From: Haematobia irritans
Lineage: Eukaryota > Arthropoda > Insecta > Diptera > Muscidae
Direction: 5' to 3'
Assembly: GCF_050003625.1 (NCBI RefSeq)
Contig: NC_134398.1
Coordinates: forward strand, 83,701,983 to 83,765,982
Length of the DNA: 64,000 nucleotides
Shown here in pieces: positions 21,817 to 32,476 of this stretch (position 1 is the stretch's first letter; each line of letters opens with the position of its first letter). A program made the position numbers and the translations under genes. Below the pieces are notes generated by a model that saw only the letters and a program-made list of their open reading frames with translations, searched no databases and was not told the DNA's origin.

Positions 21817-23923
21817 TTGACAGGAAATAGAAGAGGACGTGAGCTGAGCGTTACTTCTTTCAGATGTTGGAATAATGGTAAATGTACGTTCAGAAGAAAT
21901 ATGGAATCTGATGGTTCTGTTTTGGATCTATCATTTCTGCGAATTGGGTTAAGTGGTTCATGGGATGTTTGCGAGGGATACGTAGGTGGCAGCAGACATT
22001 TTCCTATTACAATTATGATAGAGGAGGATAGAGAGAGATGTTCTAAGTTCCTCTGTAAGAATAAACTTTTTAAATCCCTGAGAAACATGGAGTTAGAGCC
22101 GAATTTAGATCTCATTGAGAATTCTCTAAAAGAAGAAGTTGAACTGGCCAAGTGTGAGGTGAACAGTGAAAGATGTCCTAAATTTTGGTGGAATGATGGA
22201 TTGAAAAAGCTTTTTAGGCTGCAGCTTGCGGCCACAAAAAATCCAGGATTTCGCCCAGCTATGAGAGTTTGGAGGAGGCTCGGAAGCAACTGAGAGTTGG
22301 AAAGAATCGATCAAAAAGGCTAAGAGACAGAGTTTTCTGGACAAGATGGAAGAGGTTAACAGATCGAGAAATACACGAGCTGCGTGGACCTTTATTAACA
22401 ATGTGCGTAGTAGAAACAACCCTGCCAGAGCCAATTGGAATGATGAAAATAGTCAAGCATATTTGGAATTTTTGAAGGACCAAGTCAAGGTTACAGGAGA
22501 TCAATTTTCGGAGTCTCTGGATGATGAGGATGAAGATATGGTTGAGAATTTTGAGCCCTTTGAATTTGAGGAGTTAGAGCTGTGTTTAAAGAAAAGGAAA
22601 CCTCGCTCAGCAGCAGGACATGATGGAATCACGTATGAGATGATCAATCTACTACCAGGTATTGCAAAAAGAGCCTTACTTACAGCTTTCAATAATGTTT
22701 TTCGAAAAAATGAGATAAGGAGCTCTTGGAGGGCAATAAAAGTAGTTCCTTTCCTGAAAGCCAATAGAGATGCTGAGAATATTAGAAACTTCAGACCTAT
22801 TTCATTAATATCTGTGTTCATGAAGTGCATCAACTTGATGATTAAGGATAGAATTATGCCGATAATAGAAAGTAGTGAACTTATACCGTAACGATCCTTT
22901 GCGTACAGGAAGAATTCATCTACGAACACATGTCTTAATGAATTTTTACACAGAGTTGCAGTTTCAATGTTTTCGTTTTATCTCTGGATATCAGTGAGGC
23001 GTATAATGCTGTTTGTGTAAACATGTTGTACGAGAGATTGGTCGAATCTGGAATCGGTAGAAATTACTGTAACTGGATCCGAAATTTCCTGTCGGAAAGA
23101 ATGTTGACCTTGGGAAAGGCGGAAGTAGTGGTCAAGGATGGACTGCCACAAGGCCGCTGTCTGTCGCCTATCTTATTTAACGTATACACGGCTGCACTTC
23201 ATGCGATTGAAGATAACAGAACACTCATTTTTCAGTATGCTGATGATTTTATAATTATGTCCTTTGACAAAAGTTTTGAGAAAGCGGGAAGAAACCTTTG
23301 TGTCAAAACAGTTGTTTTCTCAGAGGAATGTAAGAAATTGAACTTGATTTCAACCCACTGAAATGCAAAACTCTGTGTTTCTCAAGAAATAATACCAGAA
23401 TTATTGGTCTAGAGATTGGTGACAAGGTTATAAAACAAACTAAAAAACTCAAATTTCTTGGGAGAATAATTACGAGCTCTCTAAATTTAAAAGATCACTA
23501 TGACACTATTGCTAAGGAGACTAATAACAGAATTCATCTTTTAAAATGTTTGACCTCGATTCGTGCGTTTGTTTGCATCCAAGATATGCCCTCAACGTTT
23601 ATAAAGTGGTAGTACGATCTAAAATTGAGTATTCTAGAACGACGAAGGCTCATGCCCCCAAATACGTAAATAAAAAATTGAAGGTAGCAGAAAAAAAATG
23701 CTTTGAAGATGTCTCTAACCCCATACTTTCAAATATCTGTTCAGTAAGGTTCCACCTATTATCGGGAAGTAAAAAAGATACGCCAATTGAAGTCTTAAGA
23801 ACAATATACAATAAAGAAATTGCTGACTACAAAGCCGACGGCTACGATATATATGCCAGTGGAAAGCACCTCGACTGGCTGTGGTGTCCTCAATGTGAAC
23901 TGCGACCAAAAATTCCACTTTAA
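21817..23923 (+). pseudogene. I-type LINE endonuclease and reverse transcriptase, frameshifted
   Basis: Open pieces in order: 21817-22293 (endonuclease end, GGSRHFPITI, and the FWWNDGLKK linker); 22346-22891 (RT entry, RSAAGHDGITYEM, then FRPISLISVFMK); 22980-23361 (SGDISEAYN-like block with a changed residue before it, LPQGRCLSPILFNVYTAA, and FQYADDFIIM with both catalytic Asp); 23380-23923 (thumb). At least four frameshifts or stops separate them. The RT would copy the element RNA at a nicked target. It is dead. Confidence 0.8.
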
Positions 23924-24452
23924 AATCGATACCACCACGTCTTCTACCTTTGGAGAACTGTGGGCCTTATTTAAGGCCTTGGAAATTGCCATTGAGGATG
24001 AGTCTGAGAAATGAGTCTTTTTCACAGATAGCCTTGCGGCCTGCAAGAATATTGCAAGTTCAAAGACTAACAACTATATTGCTGCCTCGTTCCATGAGAA
24101 ACTGGAATTTTGCAATATCAAAAATGTCAAGTACTATGGATACCGGGTCACAGTGGCATTAAAATTAATGAGGAGGCGGATGATATAGCCAGGCTAGCCA
24201 GAGATGTGGGAGCTCCCATTATGGTCTTTTTTACCCCAGATGAAGTCATTAGAAAAATTGAAAGTTGCCTATGGAATGAGTGGAATATTGAATACCAAAA
24301 TATGTGTCTTAACAAAGGTAAAACCTTTTTCAATTTATGCCCAAATGTGTTACAGAAACCCTTTTTTGGCAACATGTTATTGGACCCCAAAGAAGCCAAA
24401 ATTTTAAATCGCCTGTTTACTAGACATATGTATGACAAACCTTTCTTGCTGT
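23820..24452 (+). pseudogene. I-type LINE RNase H and C-terminal region, truncated by BEL LTR
   Basis: Contains TSSTFGELWALFKALEIAIED (the catalytic Glu helix, read in two pieces), then VFFTDSLAAC in a shifted frame with a stop before it, and VLWIPGHSGIKINEEADDIA, the His-Ser-Gly and terminal Asp of RNase H. It ends at NRLFTRHMYDKPFLL, just before the zinc finger expected in this family, where the BEL LTR starts. An LINE-borne RNase H marks the I superfamily. Confidence 0.75.
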
Positions 24453-24600
24453 GAGTTGGCAAAACCGCCAACACATCATATACTTTCATTTTATATCTTT
24501 AATAATTTGTTAGGTTAGGTTAGGTTAGGATTTCATCATAAATTTATTTACATATCCAACATACATTTATATATATTTATATTCATATTAAAATTTCATA

Positions 24601-25673
24601 TATGGGGACACCATCTTTAATCAAACATACGGAATGCCAATGGGAAACCCGCTATCTCCTACTATTGCGGACATAATTCTTGACACTCTATTGGAAACCT
24701 GTTTGTCAGAATTAGAACAAGAAAATATTCACGTAAAACTGATCACAAAATACGTAGATGATCTTTTTGCCATAATAAAAAGGAAAGATGAGGATAAGAT
24801 ATTAAAAACATTCAACAATTACCACAAAAAGTTACAATTCACACTCGAGAAAGAGGAAAACCAATGCATTCCATATTTGGATATAAAAATTCATAGAGAG
24901 AAAAACAAAATAATAACGGATTGGTATGCAAAACCCATTGCATCTGGTCGTCTAATAAATTTTCACTCAACTCAGCCAATAAGACAAAAGATAAACACAG
25001 CTAATCAACTCATATCCAAAGTTATTACATTGAGTAATACAAAATTTTTACCCAAAAACATTAAAATAATTAAAAATATTTTAACCAAAAATTGTTTCCC
25101 TTTAAAAATAATAAATAATCTAATTGACCGTAAACTTAATATGAATCCAACAGAACAAAAAGAAAACAACCCTTCTGGCAACACCAAATATTTTGGGATT
25201 CCCTACATACCGAAACTTACAGAACAAAAACACTTACAAGAAATCATAAACAACCAAGAAATAAGATTAGCATACAAACCAAACAAAACCATTTCTTCTC
25301 TATACACACAAACAAAAACCAAAATAGAAAAATATGAGCAAAGCAATGTAGTGTACGAAATAACATGTACTGGAAACTCAACAGAGCAATGCGGTAAATG
25401 TTACATCGGCACAACCAAGCGTAGCTTAGCCACCAGAATTGCTGAACACGAAGCAGATATAAAGAAAAAATGACAACAGCATTGGCTCAACACTGCATTG
25501 AAAACAAACACAATGCAGATCTGCAAAATGCAAAAATATTGGACAAAGAGCGAAGAGAGAATAAGAGATATACTTTAGTATACTTGCGAATACAACAAAA
25601 AACAACAAGTGCAATAAACAGAAAAGAAGACAAAGACAATGCTAACGCCAACTACAGCATTTTATTATTTTAG
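24601..25673 (+). pseudogene. Penelope-type reverse transcriptase and GIY-YIG endonuclease, frameshifted
   Basis: An open frame from the break at 24601 (first ATG 24634) to 25473 has MGNPLSPTIADIILD and KYVDDLFAI (catalytic YVDD), the Penelope RT core without its first blocks. From about residue 235 come VVYEI and KCYIGTTKRSLATRIAEHE, the GIY-YIG nuclease (Tyr, Y-I-G, catalytic Arg). At 25466 an A-run has lost a base. The protein continues in the other frame 25470-25673 with the HCIENKH segment and the catalytic Glu region to the stop. Truncation and frameshift make it inactive. Confidence 0.85.
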
Positions 25674-25920
25674 TTGTCATTTACCATCTGTGATAACAAC
25701 ACAAGTTTGACTGTGATATTAGATAAAGTTAATTATTCTTGCAATTAGTAAATATGTGTTCTATGTCGTGCTGTAATAGTGTCGTATTAATAGACGTATA
25801 TATTTTTTTGCATAAGTAATGACGAAAATTGAATGTAAGTTAAACTTTTATGGAAAATAACAGAATATAGGCTAAGCTCTAATGTAATTCCATATGTTGT
25901 TGCCAGATCCAATAAATAAA

Positions 25921-25966
25921 TCATCCCTGATGAGGCTGGAAATAATCCCAGCGAAACGTTGGATGG
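25921..25966 (+). ncRNA. hammerhead ribozyme of the Penelope-like element
   Basis: CTGATGA (25927-25933) and GAAAC (25953-25957) are the two conserved core strands. Between them GCTGG (25935-25939) pairs with CCAGC (25948-25952) as stem II, with one extra G at 25934. After GAAA, ACGT (25956-25959) is the self-complementary minimal stem III seen in retroelement hammerheads thought to act as dimers. Stem I is CATCC (25922-25926) with GGATG (25961-25965). Predicted cleavage is after T25960. The position downstream of the GIY-YIG frame is as in known Penelope-like elements. Confidence 0.85.
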
Positions 25967-26729
25967 AAATAATGGAATAATTCAATTCTTGCTTTATTCG
26001 CATTTTAAAGTGACCTTGAAAGCCCATTAAAAAACAGAAGCTAATTCATTTCTTTTCATTGTGCTAAATACATTGTAACATATTTAATATGATCTAGATA
26101 TATATTTAAACTCATTTACATTATGTTGAATATGTACTTATACTATAGTTCAAGAGTGTAGTTATCATCAATGAATTTTACTTTAACATTGCTCGCTGCT
26201 CATTTCATTCATATGCATTGTTTCATTGATAAAATATTCTCATTGATAAAATGTACTCATTCTCTCTCAACATGGTCATGATTTGATTGAGTGATATAAA
26301 ACAAATAACTGATCTTCAGCTTGTTGTTGTTGTTCACTGATCAATACATTGCAGCATCATACGTTATCAATGAATGAGTATTTTTATCAATGATTGCTTT
26401 TACATTAGAATTGAATGAAATTGAAACAGCAACACTTTTGAATTAAATATGTTTCACGAGAGAAGTCACTCAATTCTTTGATTTCAAATCGAACGATGGT
26501 AGCTAAAGTGGATTTTAAAATCAATTGATTCGATATCTCTGATTTGGACCACTAAGCAGATAACATCATAAGTATCTCTACTGATATTACTAACTTGTAA
26601 ATTTTTTCTACTTTTTAGCAAATAAATTGAATTTGTTTTTGAATATTTTTATTTGGAGAATAGATCGGTTTTCTTTCTTAATTGGGTTTATTTTAATTAG
26701 AATTTTGAACGATCTTTAACGTAACATTT

Positions 26730-27844
26730 TTGGTGCCGAAACCCGGGAATTTTCTCGTATTTTTCTCGGTTTTTTATTGGATTTTACTTTCTGTGAAAAT
26801 AGTAAGTGAATCACGTGGTAATTATTTTGGCTTGAGATTTGATTTGGATGGAATTATACAGATGCAAAGAGATTCTTTGGAATTGCTGAAGAAATATGAG
26901 CAGAGGTTTGATTCTAGACCAAATTCTGAAAAGACTTCGGGTTTTCTGTCCTCATTGGGACAACGCATTGACGATGTTTTTAACGTTTTTGAGAGCCAGC
27001 ATCAGGAAATTTTGCAAAGGGTACACGATGGAGCCTTGAATGCTTCTGATGTTCCCTACTTAGCAGACGATTGGTATTTTGATTTCTCCGATTTGTACTT
27101 TACATAGGGGTAAAATTCTTGATTCTTTGCCTCAGAAATCAGAATCTCATTCTCCATTTGCCAGCACATTTGCAGTTCCGAATAATCGTTCTGATACGAC
27201 GATAGGTGTTGACACAAAGCTTCCCAAAATTTCATTGCCGTCATTTTCAGGTAAATATATGGAATGGATTTCTTTCCGTGACTTATATTCATCCCTTGTT
27301 CACAATAATGAATCACTTACTAAAATTTTATTATTTGAGGGGTACTCTTAGCAGTGAGGCTGCGGGTTTAATTAGAAGCATTTCTGCTACTGAAGCTAAC
27401 TATGATTCTGCGTGGAAAATTCTGGAATCAAGGTACCACAACAAAAGAATAATAGTTAGTAATTAAGTTGGCAGACTTTATGGGTTAGAGAAGTCTGATG
27501 GTGGATTTCAGTCCATCAAAAGACTGCTTGATTCTGCCAGGGAATGTTTGTCTTATCTAGATAATTTGGGAATAGATACCGGAAGCTGGGATCCGTTATT
27601 GATCCATTTGCTATCCCAAAAACTTGATTTGCAGACCAGAAAGGATTGGGAGCAATCATTAAAATCTTCCAATGAAATTCCATCTCGTCGGGAGATGTTT
27701 GATTTCCTTAAGCGGACATTCAGGACCCTTCAGTCTTTAGATAACGATTTTCGATCTGCATGGAATACTTCTAAGGTAAAAAACTGCCTGCCATTCGGGC
27801 AAAGTATTGAAGGCAAAGATAACTTCGTGTGCACATTGTGGTAA
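26730..27844 (+). pseudogene. BEL gag, frameshifted
   Basis: Pieces at 26730-27107, 27079-27351, 27206-27466 and 27548-27844 in alternating frames. Recognisable BEL/Pao gag (DUF1759-like) text is KLPKISLPSFSGKYMEW followed by SFRDLYSSLVHNN, then AAGLIRSISATEANYDSAW. A gag multimerises and packages the element RNA. The first piece overlaps the PBS and its opening codons are read through from it, so the true start is probably lower down. Several frame breaks make it non-functional. Confidence 0.75.
26731..26748 (+). promoter_or_regulatory. BEL tRNA primer-binding site
   Basis: TGGTGCCGAAACCCGGGA begins four bases after the LTR end and has the TGG start expected for pairing with a tRNA 3' CCA. 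The tRNA species is not assigned. Confidence 0.75.
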
Positions 27845-27875
27845 AACTCATTCTATATTCTAATGTTTTAAATTT

Positions 27876-28703
27876 TTGGCGTTGCCTTTGACTATGAGAT
27901 ATGAATTTATATCACAAAAAAAACTTTGCCGTAATTGCCTTAGTACAGGACATAATCATGATAACTGCCCCTCGCCTTTCCGCTGTATTTCATGCAAGGA
28001 ATTGCATCACTCTATATTGTATCCGGATGGAGTGGAGAACTTGAATCAGACTTTGACACAGTCTCCATCTTCATCGAATGATAATAGCGTTGTTCCAAGT
28101 CCGGTCACATCTTATACGACCAGTGCTTTTCAAGCAGTTTTTCTATATACGATACGTCTTGTTGTCAATGCTGACAGTGGTCGCTTTTGCTTGAGAGCTC
28201 TCTTGGACCCTAGTTCACAGGGCAGCCTTATTACTGAATCGTCGGTTCATTTAATAGGCCTTAAAAAGTTTAGATCTCACCATCATGTAATTGGCATTGG
28301 AGAAGGTAATTCGACTTAGTCCAAGTTTTTTGTGAACGTTACATTGTTTTCCCGTACAAACAAGCCAGTCACAAATTGTAGGGCTTTAGTTTTGTCGAAT
28401 CTTTCATCGTACACCCCAGATCCATCGTCAAGACATATAACGACGCCCAATATCGAAATGGACAGTCTTGCCGATCCTCTTTTTTATAATTCTGATAGAA
28501 TTGACATGATTTTAGGTTCGGATGTTATTTCAAGAATTGAGATCCCCACTGAGTCATTTGTCCATGGCAATTTATTTTTACAAAATACGCATTTGGGATG
28601 GGGTTTTACGGGTTCTGACGACTCTATATCCAGTAATGATATTCATATACACAATTTGGTCTTGAGACTATACTCCGATCCTTTTGGGAGCAGGAGGAGG
28701 TAA
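27876..28703 (+). pseudogene. BEL zinc knuckle and aspartic protease, altered active site
   Basis: CRNCLSTGHNHDNC is a CCHC knuckle followed by CISCKELHHSIL, the usual second cysteine pair. The protease begins near 28150 with VVNADSGRFCLRALLDPSSQ. BEL proteases normally have D-S-G at this point, but here it reads D-P-S, so the catalytic triad is changed. A stop at 28317 separates it from 28332-28703, which gives IDMILGSDVI, the second protease half. The DNA runs on into the RT region. Confidence 0.75.
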
Positions 28704-28717
28704 CCATAAATCGGCAT

Positions 28718-30733
28718 TTGACAAACGAAGAGGTTTTTTGTGATACGCACTTTCAAGCCACTACGAAACGAAGTTCATCTGGTCGTTACATGGTTCATTT
28801 GCCATTTAAGTCGTTATTGCATGGCAATATATTGCCTGTTGTTGATAACAATCATTTTAATGCACTGAGGCGTTTCAGACAGTTGGAAATTTCCTTTTCG
28901 AAGCGTCCTCAATTTTGTGTAGGTTATAAGGAGTTTATGAAAGAATATGAGTCATTGGGACATATGTCCAAAGTGGGAGTTTATCCCAAAGATATTCGTC
29001 GTAACTCTTATTTTTTACCCCATAATGGTGTGTTCAAAGAGGATAGCACTACCACAAAAATGAGAGTGGTATTCGATGGCAGCAGTCATCATAACAACAA
29101 AGAATCTCTCAATGAATTGTTAGCTACAAGCTCTGCTCTACAAAATGACCTCCCCACAGTTATGACACAGTGGAGGAGGCATTCTGTGCGGATATCGAGA
29201 AAATGTTCCGGCAGATAGATGTCTGTCCGGAACATCGCAGATTCCAACAGATACTTTGGCTTTATAACCCTCTTGGTGATATTAATATTTACGAGCTCAA
29301 CGTGGTTACATATGGAACCACTTCAGCTCCATACTTGGCCATAAGGGTGTTGAAAAAACTGGCAGAGGATTTTGAATCTGAATTTCCGGAGGCATCTCGA
29401 ATCTTGCTAGAAGATTCATACGTCCATGACATTTTGTCCGGTGCTGATTCGTTTGAAAATGCCACCAGATTACGAAGGTACTTGTGCTCGCTACTGAGGA
29501 ATGGGGGATGTAATCTTAGGAAATGGATTACAAATTCAAAAGATCTTTTGAAGACTATCCCTGTGGAGTACAGAGATCCGTCTCTAACATTGGATTTTGA
29601 TCAAAGTCATATTGTCAAGACCCTTGGTATTCAGTGGAATACATGCGACGATTCTTTTTTCTTTAAGTCCCAATTGACTGAGCCAGTGATAGCCACGAAA
29701 CGATCGATTCTTTCAGACGCTGAACGACTTTACGACCCACTTGGTTGGCTAACCCCGACTACCGTTATCGCCAAGTCCATTTTTAAGAGCTTATGGGAGT
29801 ATGGAATCGACTGGGATTCTGATAATTGCATATGCAGCTGTCGTATATGCTAGAGTGGTGGCAGCCGATGGTATTCACGTCCATATTATTCAGGCTAAGT
29901 CTAAAATATCACCGATAAAGACCATTATAATTCCTCGTTTGGAATTGTGTGCGGCTTCATTATTGGTTAAACTGACATGGAAAGTTATGGGCTCATTCAG
30001 GAGCACAGATTTGTCCAGTACCTATTATTGGAGTGACAGTTCGACTGTTCTCAGTTGGATAAGGAAGTCTCCATCGAACTGGAACGTATTTGTAGCCAAT
30101 AGAGTCGCTGATATTCAACGGTTTACAAATCCACTTGATTGGAGATATGTACCATCTGCATTGAATCCGGCAGACATAGCCTCTCGTGGAATTTTACCAA
30201 TGGACTTAGTAGACAACAAGACATGGTGGAATGGTCCACAATTTCTTTATGATCAACCTTCTTTCTGGCCTGAAAATCTTTCAAATTTATATACTTCCGT
30301 GGAGGAAAGTAAGAAAAAGGTTGTCGCACACATGTCGGGAACACCAACGTCCCCGGAACTCTTTTCGAAATTGTCTAGTCTCCAGAAGTTACTTCGGGTT
30401 ACCTCATTATGTCTACGTTTTGCATATAATTGCAGACACAAGGAGAATAGGAAATATGGCATACTATCATTTTCTGAAACCTGGCAGTCATTGTTTGTTT
30501 TAGTGAAGCTTTCTCAAAGGACTGATTTCCATTCTGAAATCAAACTTTTATCTTCGAAGCGACAAATTAGCCATAGCCCAGTTCTCAAACGTATGCCATT
30601 TCTTGATAATGGAGGTATTCTACGAGTTGGAGGACGGCTTCAAAACTCCAATTTTTCATTCGACAAGAAACATCCCATTTTATTATCGAAATCCAATCCA
30701 TTGCTTATCCTTAACCATGTCTTACGTGTGTAG
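28718..30733 (+). pseudogene. BEL reverse transcriptase, RNase H and integrase N-terminus
   Basis: 28718-29218 has KMRVVFDGSSHHNN, the BEL RT entry. 29170-29853 has FCADIEKMFRQIDV (first catalytic Asp) and SYVHDILSGA, where the usual YVDD has become YVHD, a lost catalytic Asp. It continues LYDPLGWLTP. From 29830 in another frame comes the RNase H-like part (IIPRLELCAASLL, YYWSDSSTVLSWI, NPADIASRG), then GGRLQNSNFSFDKKHPILL, the start of the integrase zinc-binding region. Frames change at 29830 and after 30690. It would convert RNA to DNA, but it is inactive. Confidence 0.85.
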
Positions 30734-31325
30734 AAAATTTTGGATCATATCTGGAAATCAACTTTGTAAAACAATCATTCACAAATGTATCGTTTGCTTT
30801 AGACACTCGGCGAAATCAGCGCAACAAATAATGGGCAATTTACCAAGTGTACGATTGAAACCAGTTCGTCCATTTAAGCACAGCGGTGTTGATTATGCTG
30901 GGTCTATACCGATAAAAGCTTCGTCGGTAAGATCTTCTGCCACTTCGAAAGGTTATATTTGTTTATTTGTGTGTATGGTCACAAAAGCCATACATTTGGA
31001 AGCAGTGTCAGATCTTACCACGAATGCCTTTCTACCACGAATGCCTGTACTGAACTATATCCCGACTGTGGCACCAATTTCATAGGTGCCTCCAAGGAGC
31101 TTAAGGTAATTTACAATAAGAATGAAAAATCTATGCCAACGGATTTGTTGCAAGCCCTTAGCCAAAATGAGACAAGCTGGCATTTCAATCCTCCAGCATC
31201 ACCAAACTTAGGCGGCCTTTGGGAGGCAGGCGTAAAGTCAGCCAAATTTCACTTGAAACGCATTATGGGTGATAAAATTTTGAATTTCGAGGAGTTAACA
31301 ACTTTACTTTGTCAGATTGAAAGTT
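30690..31325 (+). pseudogene. BEL integrase, first part
   Basis: CIVCFRHSAKSAQQIMGNLP holds the zinc-binding cysteines. FKHSGVDYAGSI has the first catalytic Asp. DCGTNFIGA (in a shifted frame near 31065) has the second, after a deletion that removes the middle of the core. FNPPASPNLGGLWEAGVKSAK has the catalytic Glu. The frame is cut at QIES by the I-type LINE; the rest resumes at 36943. Confidence 0.8.
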
Positions 31326-31488
31326 TTTTTTTTGGACTTTGGTTAAATGGCGGAGATAGATTCTCGCATATGCCAGGGTTCTTCGAGCAGCTGTCCTAGC
31401 TGGTTGATTGTAACGATATCACTGAGTGATATAATTTATTATATGTTCATTATATATTAAACGATTGTGCCTATGGCACATTTTCATT

Positions 31489-32470
31489 TTAAAAAACCAT
31501 TTTGGCCTTTCTTATGAAAGTAAGGAGATCAATTAAATCAGGTACATAGTTTCTGATAAGCAAACTTTTAAGGTCATTGTATTTTTCAAAAAATTGTGTT
31601 TGTCCTCTCAACATCGAGTGTTTAGAGCATTCAAAGATGAGATGCTGTGTCGATTCTGGGTCAAGACAAATATCACATATGTCAGTTTGGCTGTCGTTAA
31701 ACTTGTGTATGTAGGTCTTGTCATAGGTATGGCATGTATCAAGGCGATTTATCATTTTGATTTGGCTAAGTGGTAAGGAAATATTTTTAAACCATGGACG
31801 GGGATTGATGTTGGGAAATATATCTGCATAGAACTTTCCTTTCTCCTGCGATTTTTCCTTAAAATCACAGTTCCACATTTCGATTAGTTTCTTTTTTATC
31901 TCTCAACCCCTCTTCAGGGGTGAGTTTGACAGAGATAGGAGCACCAATCTCTGCCGCATTTTTGGCCATTAGATCGGCAGTTTCATTGATTTTAATTCCA
32001 CGGTGTGCTGGAGCCCATATAATATGGCATTTTTGAATGGATTCTGATTTTAGAGCAGCCCAAATTTCTGCTACCAGAAAGTTTTCCGTATCAGTTGCAG
32101 CATTAAGGGTGTCCGTAAAGATAGCTATCTTACTGTATCGATCTTCTATCGCAATAAGAACAGCTCTATGTATAGCAACAAGTTCACCAAATAGGCTAGA
32201 TGTTTATTCACATAACTCCTTCTCATAGACCTTTCTTACCATGCTATCAGGAAGTTCACTACTCTTGTTAGGGAGAAGAGAAGTTCGAACTGTCAGACTC
32301 CCAATTTCAATTCTATATCGCACAACTGAAATGTCGTCGAAGATGTCAGCAAAAAGGTGATATACGTGACTGTAACTGGATTTGACATCTGGATTGTCTT
32401 CTACAAGACCATAGGTTAAAGTGGCAGCCCGATTAAGATTCAGGCTCACTTAGACTATTCAGTCCATTGT
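31489..32470 (-). pseudogene. I-type LINE RNase H and C-terminal zinc finger
   Basis: Minus strand from 32470: RNase H with YSHVYHLFADIFDD, ELVAIHRAVLIAIED (catalytic Glu), IAIFTDTLNA (catalytic Asp) and IIWAPAHRGIKINETADLMA (His and last Asp), in several frames with a stop at 32203. Then 31878-31489 is open and ends with DICDICLDPESTQHLIFEC, a CCHC finger. About 60 bp at the start (32440-32480) match the 3' part of the SINE-like repeat at 61115-61180. Confidence 0.75.
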
Positions 32471-32476
32471 ACACAT

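Larger units (their letters stand above)
21454..24452 (+). mobile_element. I-type LINE (with RNase H), 5'-truncated, cut by BEL LTR
   Basis: Starts at or near the ORF2 initiator (an endonuclease beginning ICQYNI) and runs through endonuclease, RT and RNase H, then stops abruptly at 24452 where a BEL LTR begins. It is the same family as the minus-strand element at 31326-36942: both share the WWND linker, D-I-S-x-A-Y-N RT block and F-Q-Y-A-D-D-F catalytic block. ORF1 is absent. Confidence 0.8.
24600..26044 (+). mobile_element. Penelope-like retroelement, 5'-truncated, in BEL LTR
   Basis: Interrupts the LTR text aaaatttcat / ttcatttctttt, with a short repeated ttcat at the junctions. It begins inside the RT domain and ends in a 3' region with a hammerhead ribozyme and an A-rich end. 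Penelope-like elements combine an RT related to telomerase with a GIY-YIG endonuclease, as seen here. Confidence 0.85.
24453..26726 (+). repeat. BEL 5' LTR, split by a Penelope-like element
   Basis: Bases 24453-24599 match 37628-37772 and 26045-26215 match 37765-37932, both nearly identical. It ends in cgtaaca at 26726. It differs from the 3' LTR by a GTTAGG-repeat tract at 24511-24530, absent from the 3' copy. It contains the intact empty site (26211-26214, ATAT) where gypsy inserted in the other LTR. Confidence 0.85.
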
